Positions 35,864 through 44,280 of a stretch of DNA of 64,000 bases are shown here, piece by piece. The stretch lies in the IMG/VR virus record IMGVR_UViG_3300031857_000082, positions 23,215 through 87,214 of that record; one strand, written 5' to 3'. How positions within the stretch are numbered: position 1 is the stretch's first letter; the number at the start of each line of letters is the position of its first letter. Source of the stretch: a virus. The notes below the pieces were generated by a model. That model saw nothing but the letters and a program-made list of their open reading frames with translations, did no database searches and had not been told where the DNA came from. Both the position numbers and the translations under genes were made by a program.

Positions 35864-36823
35864 TTATGCTCCAAAGACTGATGGTATGTTTAAAGCAAAT
35901 CTAATCATGACTATTCCAGTTCCACCATTGCCACCATTACCTCCACCACCACCGCCTGTATTGGAAACACCATTTGTTCCACCTTGACTATTGCCTCCAT
36001 ATCCACTTCCTCCACCACCAAATCCTCCTACTCCAGGTGCACCACTATCATCTGCTCCACCACCACCTCCTGCATAATACGTTGTTGATCCAGATAAAGA
36101 AGATTGTAGTCCATTTCCACCATTTCTTCCAGAACCTCTTCCTGGGTTTAATGATTGTGCTGCTCCTGCTTGACCAGCACCTCCACCACCTCCACCACCT
36201 CCAGCGTTGCTTTGGCCACGACCTCCAGCATTTCCTTGTCCAGATGTTCCAGGTGCTGCGTAAGTAGAGTCTGCGTAAGCAGTTCCTCCACCAGATCCAC
36301 CACTTAATCCATAATCATTATTGTCTGTACCTCCACCTCCACCACCAATTGCTGTTAAAGATAAAAGTACTGAGTCTCCTCCGTTTGATCCCCTACTTCC
36401 AGTTGCCCCACCTGCTCCACCAGCACCAACTGTAACCGTAGTTGTTCCACTTGGAATTGTTAATGATTGTGCTATAAATCCACCAGCACCGCCACCGCCA
36501 CCATAATTATTGCCACCACCACCTCCACCGCCTGCAACAACTAATACTTCAGAAATACAGCCTGCAAGTGGTCCTGGATTATAAGATGATGTAGATGTAA
36601 ATGTTTTTAATGCATAATATGTTCCACCAGTTTGATAACTTGTATATCCATTTGTATTTAAATAATTTAAAAATCTTGCAGTACTTCTAATTGTAGAAAT
36701 ACTACTTCCTATACTTTTTTCATATTCAACATAAGAAAATAAACCATTAGCAGTAACATTATTTGCTAACCCTGTTATTTCTGAATAAGTACTTCCACTA
36801 CCGCCAAGTCTTGATATACCCAT
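35864..36823 (-). CDS. Cassette 3 C-type glycine-rich adhesin (319 aa)
   Basis: The lead has STIRSTARFLNYLNTNGYTS, then YYALKTFTSTSSYNPGP and a Gly-rich body with IAQSLTIPSGTTTVTVGAGG. It ends IRFALNIPSVFGA, a variant C-terminus shared only with cassette 2 (IRFAFTIPSSFA), so these two form a subgroup. Confidence 0.78.
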   Translation of the reverse strand: MGISRLGGSGSTYSEITGLANNVTANGLFSYVEYEKSIGSSISTIRSTARFLNYLNTNGYTSYQTGGTYYALKTFTSTSSYNPGPLAGCISEVLVVAGGGGGGGNNYGGGGGAGGFIAQSLTIPSGTTTVTVGAGGAGGATGSRGSNGGDSVLLSLTAIGGGGGGTDNNDYGLSGGSGGGTAYADSTYAAPGTSGQGNAGGRGQSNAGGGGGGGGAGQAGAAQSLNPGRGSGRNGGNGLQSSLSGSTTYYAGGGGGADDSGAPGVGGFGGGGSGYGGNSQGGTNGVSNTGGGGGGNGGNGGTGIVMIRFALNIPSVFGA

Positions 36824-37158
36824 TAAGCCGTTACCTCCATTTTAAATGCTGTAAATGCAAGGGTAGAAGCAGAAGAATAAACTGCTAATATATCTCCAGC
36901 ATCTAATATAATTCCTTGATTAAATATGATTGATTCATATGCACTAATATTTGAATTATATACTAAATAATTTTGTTGTTCAATTGCTGCCCCGCCTGGT
37001 CTGATACCAATTCTAAATGTTGCAGCAGATGCACTTGTATTGCAAACGTTAATTGTAGGAATAACTGCTTGTGTTGAAGCAGGAACTGTATATAAAGAAG
37101 TTAAAGTATTTGCTGCAGGTGCAGAAAAAGAAGGCGTTTTCATTGTTTCTGTAGCCAT
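36823..37158 (-). CDS. Cassette 3 B-type beta protein (111 aa)
   Basis: Start ATG 37158 overlaps the A gene stop (TAATG); the longer frame upstream is a shadow. B signature SLYTVPASTQAV and an acidic-free tail with GDILAVYSSASTLAF. Sequence close to cassette 2 and 4 copies. Confidence 0.73.
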   Translation of the reverse strand: MATETMKTPSFSAPAANTLTSLYTVPASTQAVIPTINVCNTSASAATFRIGIRPGGAAIEQQNYLVYNSNISAYESIIFNQGIILDAGDILAVYSSASTLAFTAFKMEVTA

Positions 37159-37370
37159 TATGATGCTCCTATTGTCATTAGTGTGGCTGCCATTCCGCCA
37201 CCACCACCAGCACCTGACACGAGTTTCCACTCAGTTCCATTATACACTTTTAATGATGGTGAATTTGGATTAGAATTGTCTGTCCATAGTTGTCCAATTA
37301 CTGGACTAGTTGGCTCGGTTGAAGAAAATGATCCACCTCTTGCTTTTGATACTTCTCTTGCTCTAGACAT
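37158..37370 (-). CDS. Cassette 3 A-type adaptor, minimal form (70 aa)
   Basis: Lead SRAREVSKARGGSFSS is followed by GQLWTDNSNPNSPSLKVYNG and a Gly linker. It overlaps the previous adhesin stop by one base. Like the cassette 5 adaptor it has no shaft module. Confidence 0.7.
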   Translation of the reverse strand: MSRAREVSKARGGSFSSTEPTSPVIGQLWTDNSNPNSPSLKVYNGTEWKLVSGAGGGGGMAATLMTIGAS

Positions 37371-38356
37371 TATGCAAATGAGGATGGAATTGTAAAAGCA
37401 AATCTTATTACAACTATTCCAGATCCCCCTCCTCCAGCAATAGTTCCGCTAATTTGACCTCCGCCACCACCAGCCCCAGTATTTGCTGTTCCAGCAGTTA
37501 ATGAAGGTGTAGAACTACTTGATGCATTAGTAACCGATGTAGAATAGCCAGGAGCGTGAAACCCTCCATTACCTCCAGCACCATAAAATATATTTTGTCC
37601 AGTTATTGAAATTTGTAATCCAGGACCTCCTCCTCCAGCAGATCCTCCAGAATACCCTCCTATACCTTGTATTCCAGGTCCACCAGCACCTCCACCCCCA
37701 CCAGGTGTACCGTCATTTGTTGCAGAAGATGTTCCACCATTATTTCCCTGTCCAGCAGTTCCCGCACCACCAGCATAACTATTTGTTACAGAATAATTAC
37801 TGCCACCGCCGCCAGAACCTCCATTATTTCCAATATTTGTTCCACCACTTCCTCCACCAGCACCTCCACCAATTGCAGTATATGAAGAAAAAATACTATT
37901 ACTTCCATTTGTTGATCTAGTTCCTCCAGCACCAACTGTAATAGAATAAGAAGATTGATTTACTAAGACGTTACTTGCTTGAATAACTCCACCGCCACCA
38001 CCGCCACCAGAATATCCACTTCCACCTTTATCTCCACCTCCACCGCCAGCAACAACTAATATGTTTGCATTTGAATTTAAAAATGGTCCAGGTGTAAAAG
38101 TTCCTGAATTTAAAAATTGTTGAAAAGCATAATATGTTCCACCAGATTGATATGTTGTATATCCAGCATTTTGAATATATGTTAAATATCTTGAAGCACT
38201 TAATATTTGATTTTTTGGAATACCTAAGCCAGAAGCGTTTGCTAAATAATTTGATAATGCAGTATTAGTTCCTGCTTGAGAAAACATAGTACTTAGTTCT
38301 CCAACACTAAAAGAGTTACTAGATATTCTTGATTGATTTAAACTTGAAAATCCCAC
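37370..38356 (-). CDS. Cassette 2 C-type glycine-rich adhesin (328 aa)
   Basis: Ser/Asn-rich lead (SSLNQSRISSNSFSVGELST), helical segment SASRYLTYIQNAGYTTY, then YYAFQQFLNSGTFTPGP, a Gly-rich body and the C-terminus IRFAFTIPSSFA. Polyglycine runs alternate with Tyr or Asn turns. Same subgroup as cassette 3. Confidence 0.78.
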   Translation of the reverse strand: MGFSSLNQSRISSNSFSVGELSTMFSQAGTNTALSNYLANASGLGIPKNQILSASRYLTYIQNAGYTTYQSGGTYYAFQQFLNSGTFTPGPFLNSNANILVVAGGGGGDKGGSGYSGGGGGGGVIQASNVLVNQSSYSITVGAGGTRSTNGSNSIFSSYTAIGGGAGGGSGGTNIGNNGGSGGGGSNYSVTNSYAGGAGTAGQGNNGGTSSATNDGTPGGGGGAGGPGIQGIGGYSGGSAGGGGPGLQISITGQNIFYGAGGNGGFHAPGYSTSVTNASSSSTPSLTAGTANTGAGGGGGQISGTIAGGGGSGIVVIRFAFTIPSSFA

Positions 38357-38689
38357 TTATGCAGTCACCTCAGCGTAAAATCCTACAAAGCATACGCTGG
38401 CGGTAGATGCACGAACTGATAAAATATCTCCAGCACCCATGCTCATTCCTTGATTAATCATATATGTATCATTTCCAGCAATTGTTGCATCATAGATAAT
38501 ATGATTTTTATCTTCTAATGCAGCACCTCCTGGTCTAAAAGCAATTCTAAATGTTGCATCAGTAGATGCTGTGTTACAAATATTTATAGCAGAAAATATT
38601 GCTTGAGTTGCAGAAGGAACTGTATAAAGTGTTGTATAAGTATTGGCTGCTGGTTCAACCTGAACTGGTGACTTATAATTATTTGCCAT
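38357..38689 (-). CDS. Cassette 2 B-type beta protein (110 aa)
   Basis: B signature TLYTVPSATQAI. A cysteine near the end (SVCFVGFYAEVTA) is unique to this copy. One-base coupled to the adaptor before it. Confidence 0.72.
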   Translation of the reverse strand: MANNYKSPVQVEPAANTYTTLYTVPSATQAIFSAINICNTASTDATFRIAFRPGGAALEDKNHIIYDATIAGNDTYMINQGMSMGAGDILSVRASTASVCFVGFYAEVTA

Positions 38690-39505
38690 TTATATACCTG
38701 CCTGAAAGAATGGGTGGAGTCCTGCTTCTGACGCTCCAGATACAGCAATCCAAGTACTTCCATTATACACTTTTAATGCAGGAGCATTTGAATTTGTTGA
38801 GTCTATCCATAGGGTTCCAGCATTTGGAGCCGATGGAGATGCTGAAACATAAGCAATATTTGGTTCAAAATTAGCACTTGCAGTAGTTAATAAATACTTA
38901 TTATCACTTTCATTCTTTGTATATACATCTGCAATTCCAAAAGATTCAAAGGCATGAATTTCTATTAAATCCCCCGAAGATGCTGGCTCAGTTAAAGCAA
39001 CACTTGTTCCATTTGAAGCGGTATAGTCAATTCCTCTATTTATCAAAGTTCCATTTATATATACTTGTTCAAATCCAGGAGTATATATAAGATTTAAATT
39101 ATTATTGTCATACCCCGAAATTGTTGAAGTAGATGCTGATAGTGTTTTAGACCATCTTAAGAATGTTTGAATGTCAAGGCCTGTGCCTACGTCTTCGTTA
39201 CTGTCTACCCATAATGCACCTGGCTCAAGATCTGTTATATCTGGTTGTTCATTTTGAAATAATACAGTTCCTCCGCCACCACTAATTTCAGCCCACTCTG
39301 TTCCGTTCCATACTAATACTTGATCAGTATCAGTTTCAAATATTAATTGGCCTTCAGTTGGTGAACCTGGGCGGGTAGAAGAAGTACAAGTTAAAATTCC
39401 TTTTATTGATATTACTATCCAAGATTCACCATTAAAAATATAAGTAATATTAGAAGATGTTGTAAATTGCTGTCCTGCTGATGCACTACTTGGAAAAATT
39501 GACAA
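38690..39505 (-). CDS. Cassette 2 A-type adaptor, long form (271 aa)
   Basis: The start is TTG 39505, with AGGTGAT before it; no ATG fits. It has three A-like LW/LI motifs (GQLIFETDTDQVLVWNG, GALWVDSNEDVGTG, GTLWIDSTNSNAPALKVYNG) plus the GYDDNNLNLIYTPGFEQVYI shaft module, so it looks like tandem adaptors fused. It may reach further from the baseplate than the short adaptors. Confidence 0.72.
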   Translation of the reverse strand: MSIFPSSASAGQQFTTSSNITYIFNGESWIVISIKGILTCTSSTRPGSPTEGQLIFETDTDQVLVWNGTEWAEISGGGGTVLFQNEQPDITDLEPGALWVDSNEDVGTGLDIQTFLRWSKTLSASTSTISGYDNNNLNLIYTPGFEQVYINGTLINRGIDYTASNGTSVALTEPASSGDLIEIHAFESFGIADVYTKNESDNKYLLTTASANFEPNIAYVSASPSAPNAGTLWIDSTNSNAPALKVYNGSTWIAVSGASEAGLHPFFQAGI

Positions 39506-39531
39506 TTATATCACCTAGTTTATTATAGCAT

Positions 39532-39540
39532 TATGAAAAA
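39532..39540 (-). promoter_or_regulatory. Extended -10 box TGCTATAAT before cassette 2
   Basis: TGn-TATAAT lies 26 bases before the TTG start, with a ribosome site between. It lies directly after the cassette 1 adhesin stop. Confidence 0.5.
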
Positions 39541-39541
39541 A

Positions 39542-40936
39542 TTAGACTGGATATCTAATTACTATTATTCCTGAACCACCATTAAATCCATTATGGTCAT
39601 TGTTTTCTTCAACAACACCACCACCTCCACCGCCAGTGTTTGCACCACCATCAGAACCACCAGTGCGACCGTTACCATAACTTCCCTGAGCACCAGTTCC
39701 ACCACCACCTAAACCACCAGGAGTTGAAGTTCCATACTGTCCACCAGAACCTCCACCACCATAATAAACACTTGTACTATCTCTAAAAGGATTTATGTGT
39801 CCAATGCCTCCAGCAACTCCACTACTTGCTGCTCCAGCACCACCACCACCTAAGCCACCACTATTATTACCAAATGTAGTTGCGTCCCCATCTGATGCAT
39901 AAGTTCCAGAACCACCGCCACCGCCACCAGAAGCACCAGAAGTAGCACCGCCACCACCTGATCTTCCACCACCACCGCCACCTGCCGAAGAAACAGTTGC
40001 AAGCCCAGTACCGATAATTGTTGAAATTCCTCCTGTGCCACCTGCTCCACCAGTTGCTCCACTTCCACCGCCACCAATTGTGCAAGTAAGTATTGCATTT
40101 GGAAAAGTTTGAGATGTTCTAACTATTACACCACCAGCACCTCCACCGCCTGTACCAGAACCATTATAGCCACTTGATCGCCCACCACCGCCACCACCTG
40201 CTACAACAAGATAATCAACTATTGCAGAATTTCCAGTTATTGTAAAGTTAGAAGTTCCAGTAAATGTGTGAGAACGAAATCCTGAATATGTTGTAATAGT
40301 TCCACCAGTTGCAGTAAAAGGTGTTGCTGAATTAGAAATTGAAGAAGCAGCAGATACGCCATTAGCATTTGTAGCAGTTACTGTAAATGTATAAGATGTT
40401 CCTGCAGTTAAAGATGTAACATTAATAGGAGAAGATCCTCCTGATTGACTTGATCCAGTGTTTGGTATTGCATTATATGAAGTTATTGTTTTACCGCCAG
40501 TTCCATTACCAGTAAAAGCAACAGAAACCTTTTCAAATCCATGTGTAACTGATGTAATTGTAGGTGCTTCTGGAACAGTAGTTGCTGTAATTAAATTTGA
40601 AGGAATAGAATCTTCAGAAAATCCTACAGAGTTTGCAGAGTTAACTACAAATGTATATTGAGTGTTAGATTGAAGACCAGTTATTACTATTGGTGACGTT
40701 GTTCCTGTTGCTGTATAAGATCCTGGAGTTGATGTTACTCTATAAGATGTCGCAACCTCTCCTTCTATTGCTGGAGTAAAAAATACTGATGCTGCCCCAT
40801 TATTATATGAACGATTAATTCCTATATCAACTGCTGATATTCCACTTGGGCTTTGTGGAGTGTTGCCTAAAACTGCTTTTATTTTTTTTGTTTTAAATCC
40901 GTCTAATCCGCTTTCGCTAAATGAACTATATGCCAT
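39542..40936 (-). CDS. Cassette 1 C-type adhesin with two Fn3 domains (464 aa)
   Basis: Residues about 25-120 and 122-205 are fibronectin III-like domains (TSYRVTSTPGSYTATG, SNTQYTFVVNSANSVGFSED; then ITSYNAIPNTGSSQ, TSYTFTVTATNANGVSAAS). A Gly-rich adhesin (about 235-464) follows from IVDYLVVAGGGGGG to IIVIRYPV. Fn3 domains act as spacers in many phage fibres. Its C-terminal two thirds is a paralogue of the 767-aa fibre at 50076-52379. Confidence 0.8.
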   Translation of the reverse strand: MAYSSFSESGLDGFKTKKIKAVLGNTPQSPSGISAVDIGINRSYNNGAASVFFTPAIEGEVATSYRVTSTPGSYTATGTTSPIVITGLQSNTQYTFVVNSANSVGFSEDSIPSNLITATTVPEAPTITSVTHGFEKVSVAFTGNGTGGKTITSYNAIPNTGSSQSGGSSPINVTSLTAGTSYTFTVTATNANGVSAASSISNSATPFTATGGTITTYSGFRSHTFTGTSNFTITGNSAIVDYLVVAGGGGGGRSSGYNGSGTGGGGAGGVIVRTSQTFPNAILTCTIGGGGSGATGGAGGTGGISTIIGTGLATVSSAGGGGGGRSGGGGATSGASGGGGGGSGTYASDGDATTFGNNSGGLGGGGAGAASSGVAGGIGHINPFRDSTSVYYGGGGSGGQYGTSTPGGLGGGGTGAQGSYGNGRTGGSDGGANTGGGGGGVVEENNDHNGFNGGSGIIVIRYPV

Positions 40937-41271
40937 TAAGATACTTCGCTTCCAAATGCACTGAATGAAACAGATGCAGTTGAAGCGTATACACTTAAAG
41001 TATCTCCAGTTCCTAGAGTTACTCCAATTGTTAGTGATACAGAGTCTTTTGCTGTTACAGTTGCATCATATGCTATGTAGTGTTCTAAAGATAAAGATTC
41101 TCCGTTTGGTACAGCGGCAATTCTACAAGTAGTTGCAGACGCTGTAGTGTTACAAACATTTATTGTTGAAACAACAGACTGAGTAGATGCAGGAACTGTA
41201 TATAATGTTGAAACAGTTGCAGCGTTAGGTGAAACTTGTCCTAATATTTTAAAATTTTCTTGTTTTGCCAT
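40936..41271 (-). CDS. Cassette 1 B-type beta protein (111 aa)
   Basis: B signature TLYTVPASTQSV with a CRIAAVPNGESLSL stretch behind it. The first copy of the array in transcription order and the most divergent at the N-terminus (KQENFKILGQVSPN). Confidence 0.72.
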   Translation of the reverse strand: MAKQENFKILGQVSPNAATVSTLYTVPASTQSVVSTINVCNTTASATTCRIAAVPNGESLSLEHYIAYDATVTAKDSVSLTIGVTLGTGDTLSVYASTASVSFSAFGSEVS

Positions 41272-41272
41272 C

Positions 41273-41707
41273 TTATGCTCCCATCGTCATAAAGTTATTT
41301 GCTTTTAATGACGAGCCTGTGCCTGAAACTTCAATCCACTCTGTTCCATTATACACCTTTAGATTTATTGCATTTAAATCAGTATTGTCAAACCATATAT
41401 ACCCTGCCGATGCTCCAACTGGAGATGCTGAAGAATATACTGCATCTAGAATTCCAGAATCACCTTGTGGTCCTTGTGGTCCTGTTGCACCACTTGCACC
41501 CTGTGGTCCTTGTGGCCCACTTATGTTTACCCAATATTCTCCATCATATACAAATAATCCACCAGCCTCATCGTCATACCAAATGCTTCCAGTAATAGCA
41601 CCTTGTGGTGCACTTTGTGCAATATCAATTGTTGTTTGTGGTGTAGATGCATCACCAACTTGAACCCAAGAAGATCCATCCCATACATACATTGGTTTTA
41701 ATGACAT
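41273..41707 (-). CDS. Cassette 1 A-type adaptor with collagen-like segment (144 aa)
   Basis: Two adaptor motifs (MYVWDGSSWVQVG and GYIWFDNTDLNAINLKVYNG) flank a collagen-like run of Gly-x-Gln/Gly-x-x triplets (GPQGPQGASGATGPQGPQG), which should trimerise. TATAAT lies six bases before the ATG. Confidence 0.74.
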   Translation of the reverse strand: MSLKPMYVWDGSSWVQVGDASTPQTTIDIAQSAPQGAITGSIWYDDEAGGLFVYDGEYWVNISGPQGPQGASGATGPQGPQGDSGILDAVYSSASPVGASAGYIWFDNTDLNAINLKVYNGTEWIEVSGTGSSLKANNFMTMGA

Positions 41708-41713
41708 ATTTTA

Positions 41714-41719
41714 ATTATA
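41714..41719 (-). promoter_or_regulatory. -10 box TATAAT, leaderless type, opens cassette 1
   Basis: Extended box TGTTATAAT; TAAAAT separates it from the ATG. Confidence 0.5.
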
Positions 41720-41730
41720 ACACCGTCCTA

Positions 41731-42366
41731 TTAAATTGGATATCTTAAAATAACAATTCCATTTGCACCACTACCACCATTAGCATTACCTTGTTCATTT
41801 TGTCCGTTACCTCCACCGCCACCACTACCTGGTGTAGATCCATTAGATCCAGGAGAGGTAAATCCAAAATTACCTCCAGGACCAGGTTGTGAATAAGTTA
41901 CAGAAGTACCACTAATAGAAGAAACACTATTACTTCCAGAACCTGCACTACCGTTTGCTCCAAATCCACCTGCCCATCCTGCACCACTACCACCATTAGA
42001 AGTTATATTATTAAAACTACTACCAGTACCAGTTCCACCAGTACCTCTAAATCCACCACCTCCAGCACCACCTCCCACTGTTATTGAATAAGATTGAATT
42101 AATGGTGCAAATGTTCCGCTATTAAAAATTCCTGCACTACCACCATTTCCAGCACCTGATCCAGCACCTGATCCACCATAACCTGCACCACCACCACCAC
42201 CTCCGCCTCCCACAATAATATAACTTATTGCAGAAACTCCTTTAGTTATTGAAAAACTAGTACTTCCTGTAAATGTATGTATTCTAAAATTATTTAAATC
42301 TGATATTGTTCCACCCGTTGCTCTTGGAACTTGATTTGCTGTTGCTAATATACCTGGAATTGGCAT
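41731..42366 (-). CDS. Glycine-rich adhesin, short C-type (211 aa)
   Basis: No lead domain; it begins near the FRIHTFTGSTSFSITKG strand and ISYIIVGGGGGGGGAG, so it is the most compact adhesin. It ends NGIVILRYPI. It overlaps its upstream fibre by one base, and no B protein lies between them, so this is an incomplete cassette at the upstream edge of the array. Confidence 0.77.
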   Translation of the reverse strand: MPIPGILATANQVPRATGGTISDLNNFRIHTFTGSTSFSITKGVSAISYIIVGGGGGGGGAGYGGSGAGSGAGNGGSAGIFNSGTFAPLIQSYSITVGGGAGGGGFRGTGGTGTGSSFNNITSNGGSGAGWAGGFGANGSAGSGSNSVSSISGTSVTYSQPGPGGNFGFTSPGSNGSTPGSGGGGGNGQNEQGNANGGSGANGIVILRYPI

Positions 42367-43610
42367 TATGCTGTTAAGTCACCTATTGCTACCCAAGTGT
42401 CTGTTCCTCTTTTAATTAAAGTAGCACTTGACCATTGAGCACGTAGTTTTAATCCTGGAGTTGAATTTATAGTAACACCTACGGTAGCAACAATTGTTGT
42501 TTGTCCACTTCCAGTTTGTAATATTGTTATTTGAGTTCCTATAGGAAATGGAACTGATGAATTTAAAGGAACTGTTAAATTATTAGCAGATGCTACATTC
42601 ATTTCAACAATTTGATCTGCATTTCCAATAACCAATGTGTAACTTGCAGTCTCTGGATCAAAAGTAACTAATTTATCTGCTTTTGTTGACAAATCTAATG
42701 TAGCCCAAGATGCTGATGCACCATTTGTTATTAAATATTTTCCATCATTTCCAGTTTGAGATGGCAAGGCATCTACTTCTTCCCAAGATGTTTGCGATCC
42801 ATCTGTACTTAAATATTTTCCTGCATTTCCACCTTGACTTGGTAATGCTTCAAAACTTGCAATTGCTGAATCTGTATAGGCACTAGCAGATGAATATGCT
42901 GCTGTACTTGCTGTCACTATTCCAGAATTTAAATTTGATATAGTTGCATATGTTGATGATGCAGTTGTTTGTGTTAAATATAAACTAGAAGCATTATTTT
43001 GTGTTAAATATGTTGATGATGCTGAATTTGTAGATAAGTATTGTCCATGTATGTGATTAACCGCTACAGCCTCTTCTACGACCCCATCTGAGTCAATCCA
43101 TACAGATCCTACCTCTAGGCCTAAAGCAACCGCATTTGGGCTTGCAGACTGGTATAAGACGGCACCACTGCCAAGTTCTTTAAATGTACTTCCATCTTTT
43201 GTAAATTCCCATCTATCATTTGATTCATTCCATTGAATAGAAACATTTGGACTTGATCCTCTTTCTATTTCTATACCCGCAGAAAGTGAGGGGGATCCAG
43301 AAACTCCATAATTCAAAACTATTAAATTATCTTCTATATTAAGTTCATTAACATTTAAATAAGTAGTTGATCCTGATACTGTTAAATTACCATCAATTAT
43401 TAAATCACCAGTTATATTACCCCCAGAAATTTGAAGGTATATAGAAGAAGCATTTGCTTGTGTTAAATAAGGAGTTAAATCAATATTGGCTAATTCTTCT
43501 TTAGTAGCATAAATAACAGATGCACTCTGAGCACTTATTCCTGTGCCGTCACCGACTAGGATCCATTGAGATCCAGTCCACATATATAATGGTTTTCTAG
43601 TTTGACTCAT
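42366..43610 (-). CDS. Tail fibre with A-type N-terminus (414 aa)
   Basis: N-terminal MYMWTGSQWILVG-like motif, a shaft with LTVSGSTTYLNVNELNIEDN and IEIERGSSPNVSIQWNES (shared with the 426- and 834-aa fibres), then repeats of YLTQxNASSxYL (about 200-225). The C-terminal domain (about 320-414, VNNLTVPLNSS-like beta rolls ending RGTDTWVAIGDLTA) is a common phage fibre tip. TATAAT lies six bases before the ATG. Confidence 0.72.
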   Translation of the reverse strand: MSQTRKPLYMWTGSQWILVGDGTGISAQSASVIYATKEELANIDLTPYLTQANASSIYLQISGGNITGDLIIDGNLTVSGSTTYLNVNELNIEDNLIVLNYGVSGSPSLSAGIEIERGSSPNVSIQWNESNDRWEFTKDGSTFKELGSGAVLYQSASPNAVALGLEVGSVWIDSDGVVEEAVAVNHIHGQYLSTNSASSTYLTQNNASSLYLTQTTASSTYATISNLNSGIVTASTAAYSSASAYTDSAIASFEALPSQGGNAGKYLSTDGSQTSWEEVDALPSQTGNDGKYLITNGASASWATLDLSTKADKLVTFDPETASYTLVIGNADQIVEMNVASANNLTVPLNSSVPFPIGTQITILQTGSGQTTIVATVGVTINSTPGLKLRAQWSSATLIKRGTDTWVAIGDLTA

Positions 43611-43616
43611 GATTTA

Positions 43617-43622
43617 ATTATA
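43617..43622 (-). promoter_or_regulatory. -10 box TATAAT, leaderless type
   Basis: GTATAATTAAATCATG, with six bases between box and ATG. Confidence 0.5.
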
Positions 43623-43649
43623 CCTTAGTAGATTCATATTTTCATTTAA

Positions 43650-44273
43650 TTATACTGGCTGATAAGTAAACTGCCCATAATATCTTTTAAATGTACCTCC
43701 GCAAGGGTCTCCATATGTACCATTATTTGCATTTATACTTACAGTTGTCCGTGGCATGCTTACTGAGTTAGATGATCCAGCATTACACCCTCCATAACTA
43801 AACGATCCACATCCTCCATTTGGTGTGCCATAACTTGAAAAATCTGTTCTTGTAAATATAAAACCGCTTGGAGCAGTGACACTTCCACTTTGATTTTCAT
43901 TCATAGTTAAACAACTATATCCAACATTGATTGATCTTACAACTAAAGAAAAATCTCTAAAAGACCTTCCTCCAGTTCCTATTGCACCTATTGTAAAATT
44001 AAATGTTGTTCCAGAATTGTAGTCTGCTAATCCAGTTGGTGTTCCACTAATCGTTCCATTTGAAGTATTTAAAGATACTCCAGTTGGCAAAGATCCGTTA
44101 GAAACGTAGTATGATCCAGCACCGTCTGCTTGAACAGTTGTGCTATAAGACCTTGTTGTATAAATAGTTGTTCCACTTAATAATTGACCAGCGTTAGTAA
44201 CCCATAGTGGTATTCTTCCAGCAGATTTTCCCACTGTACCAAAGTTTCCAGACAACGTTGTTGTAAATGGCAT
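43650..44273 (-). CDS. Ig-like plus SUEL-type lectin protein (207 aa)
   Basis: Residues 42-112 look like a putative Ig domain (SLPTGVSLNTSNGTISGTPT). Residues about 119-205 match the SUEL / rhamnose-binding lectin pattern: TDFSSYGTPNGGCGSF, a central Cys and the YGDPCGGTFKR box. Cysteines are C121, C155, C163 and C191. Such lectins bind rhamnose or galactose. The protein stands alone among fibres and would be a receptor-binding tip or cap. AGGAG lies four bases before the ATG. Confidence 0.72.
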   Translation of the reverse strand: MPFTTTLSGNFGTVGKSAGRIPLWVTNAGQLLSGTTIYTTRSYSTTVQADGAGSYYVSNGSLPTGVSLNTSNGTISGTPTGLADYNSGTTFNFTIGAIGTGGRSFRDFSLVVRSINVGYSCLTMNENQSGSVTAPSGFIFTRTDFSSYGTPNGGCGSFSYGGCNAGSSNSVSMPRTTVSINANNGTYGDPCGGTFKRYYGQFTYQPV

Positions 44274-44280
44274 ATTTCTC

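Noticed and set aside
31353-36506. Pro/His/Leu-rich open frames on the plus strand opposite the Gly-rich genes
   Set aside because: They are the complement of GGN-repeat codons; Pro-Pro runs mirror Gly-Gly runs and no ribosome sites precede them.
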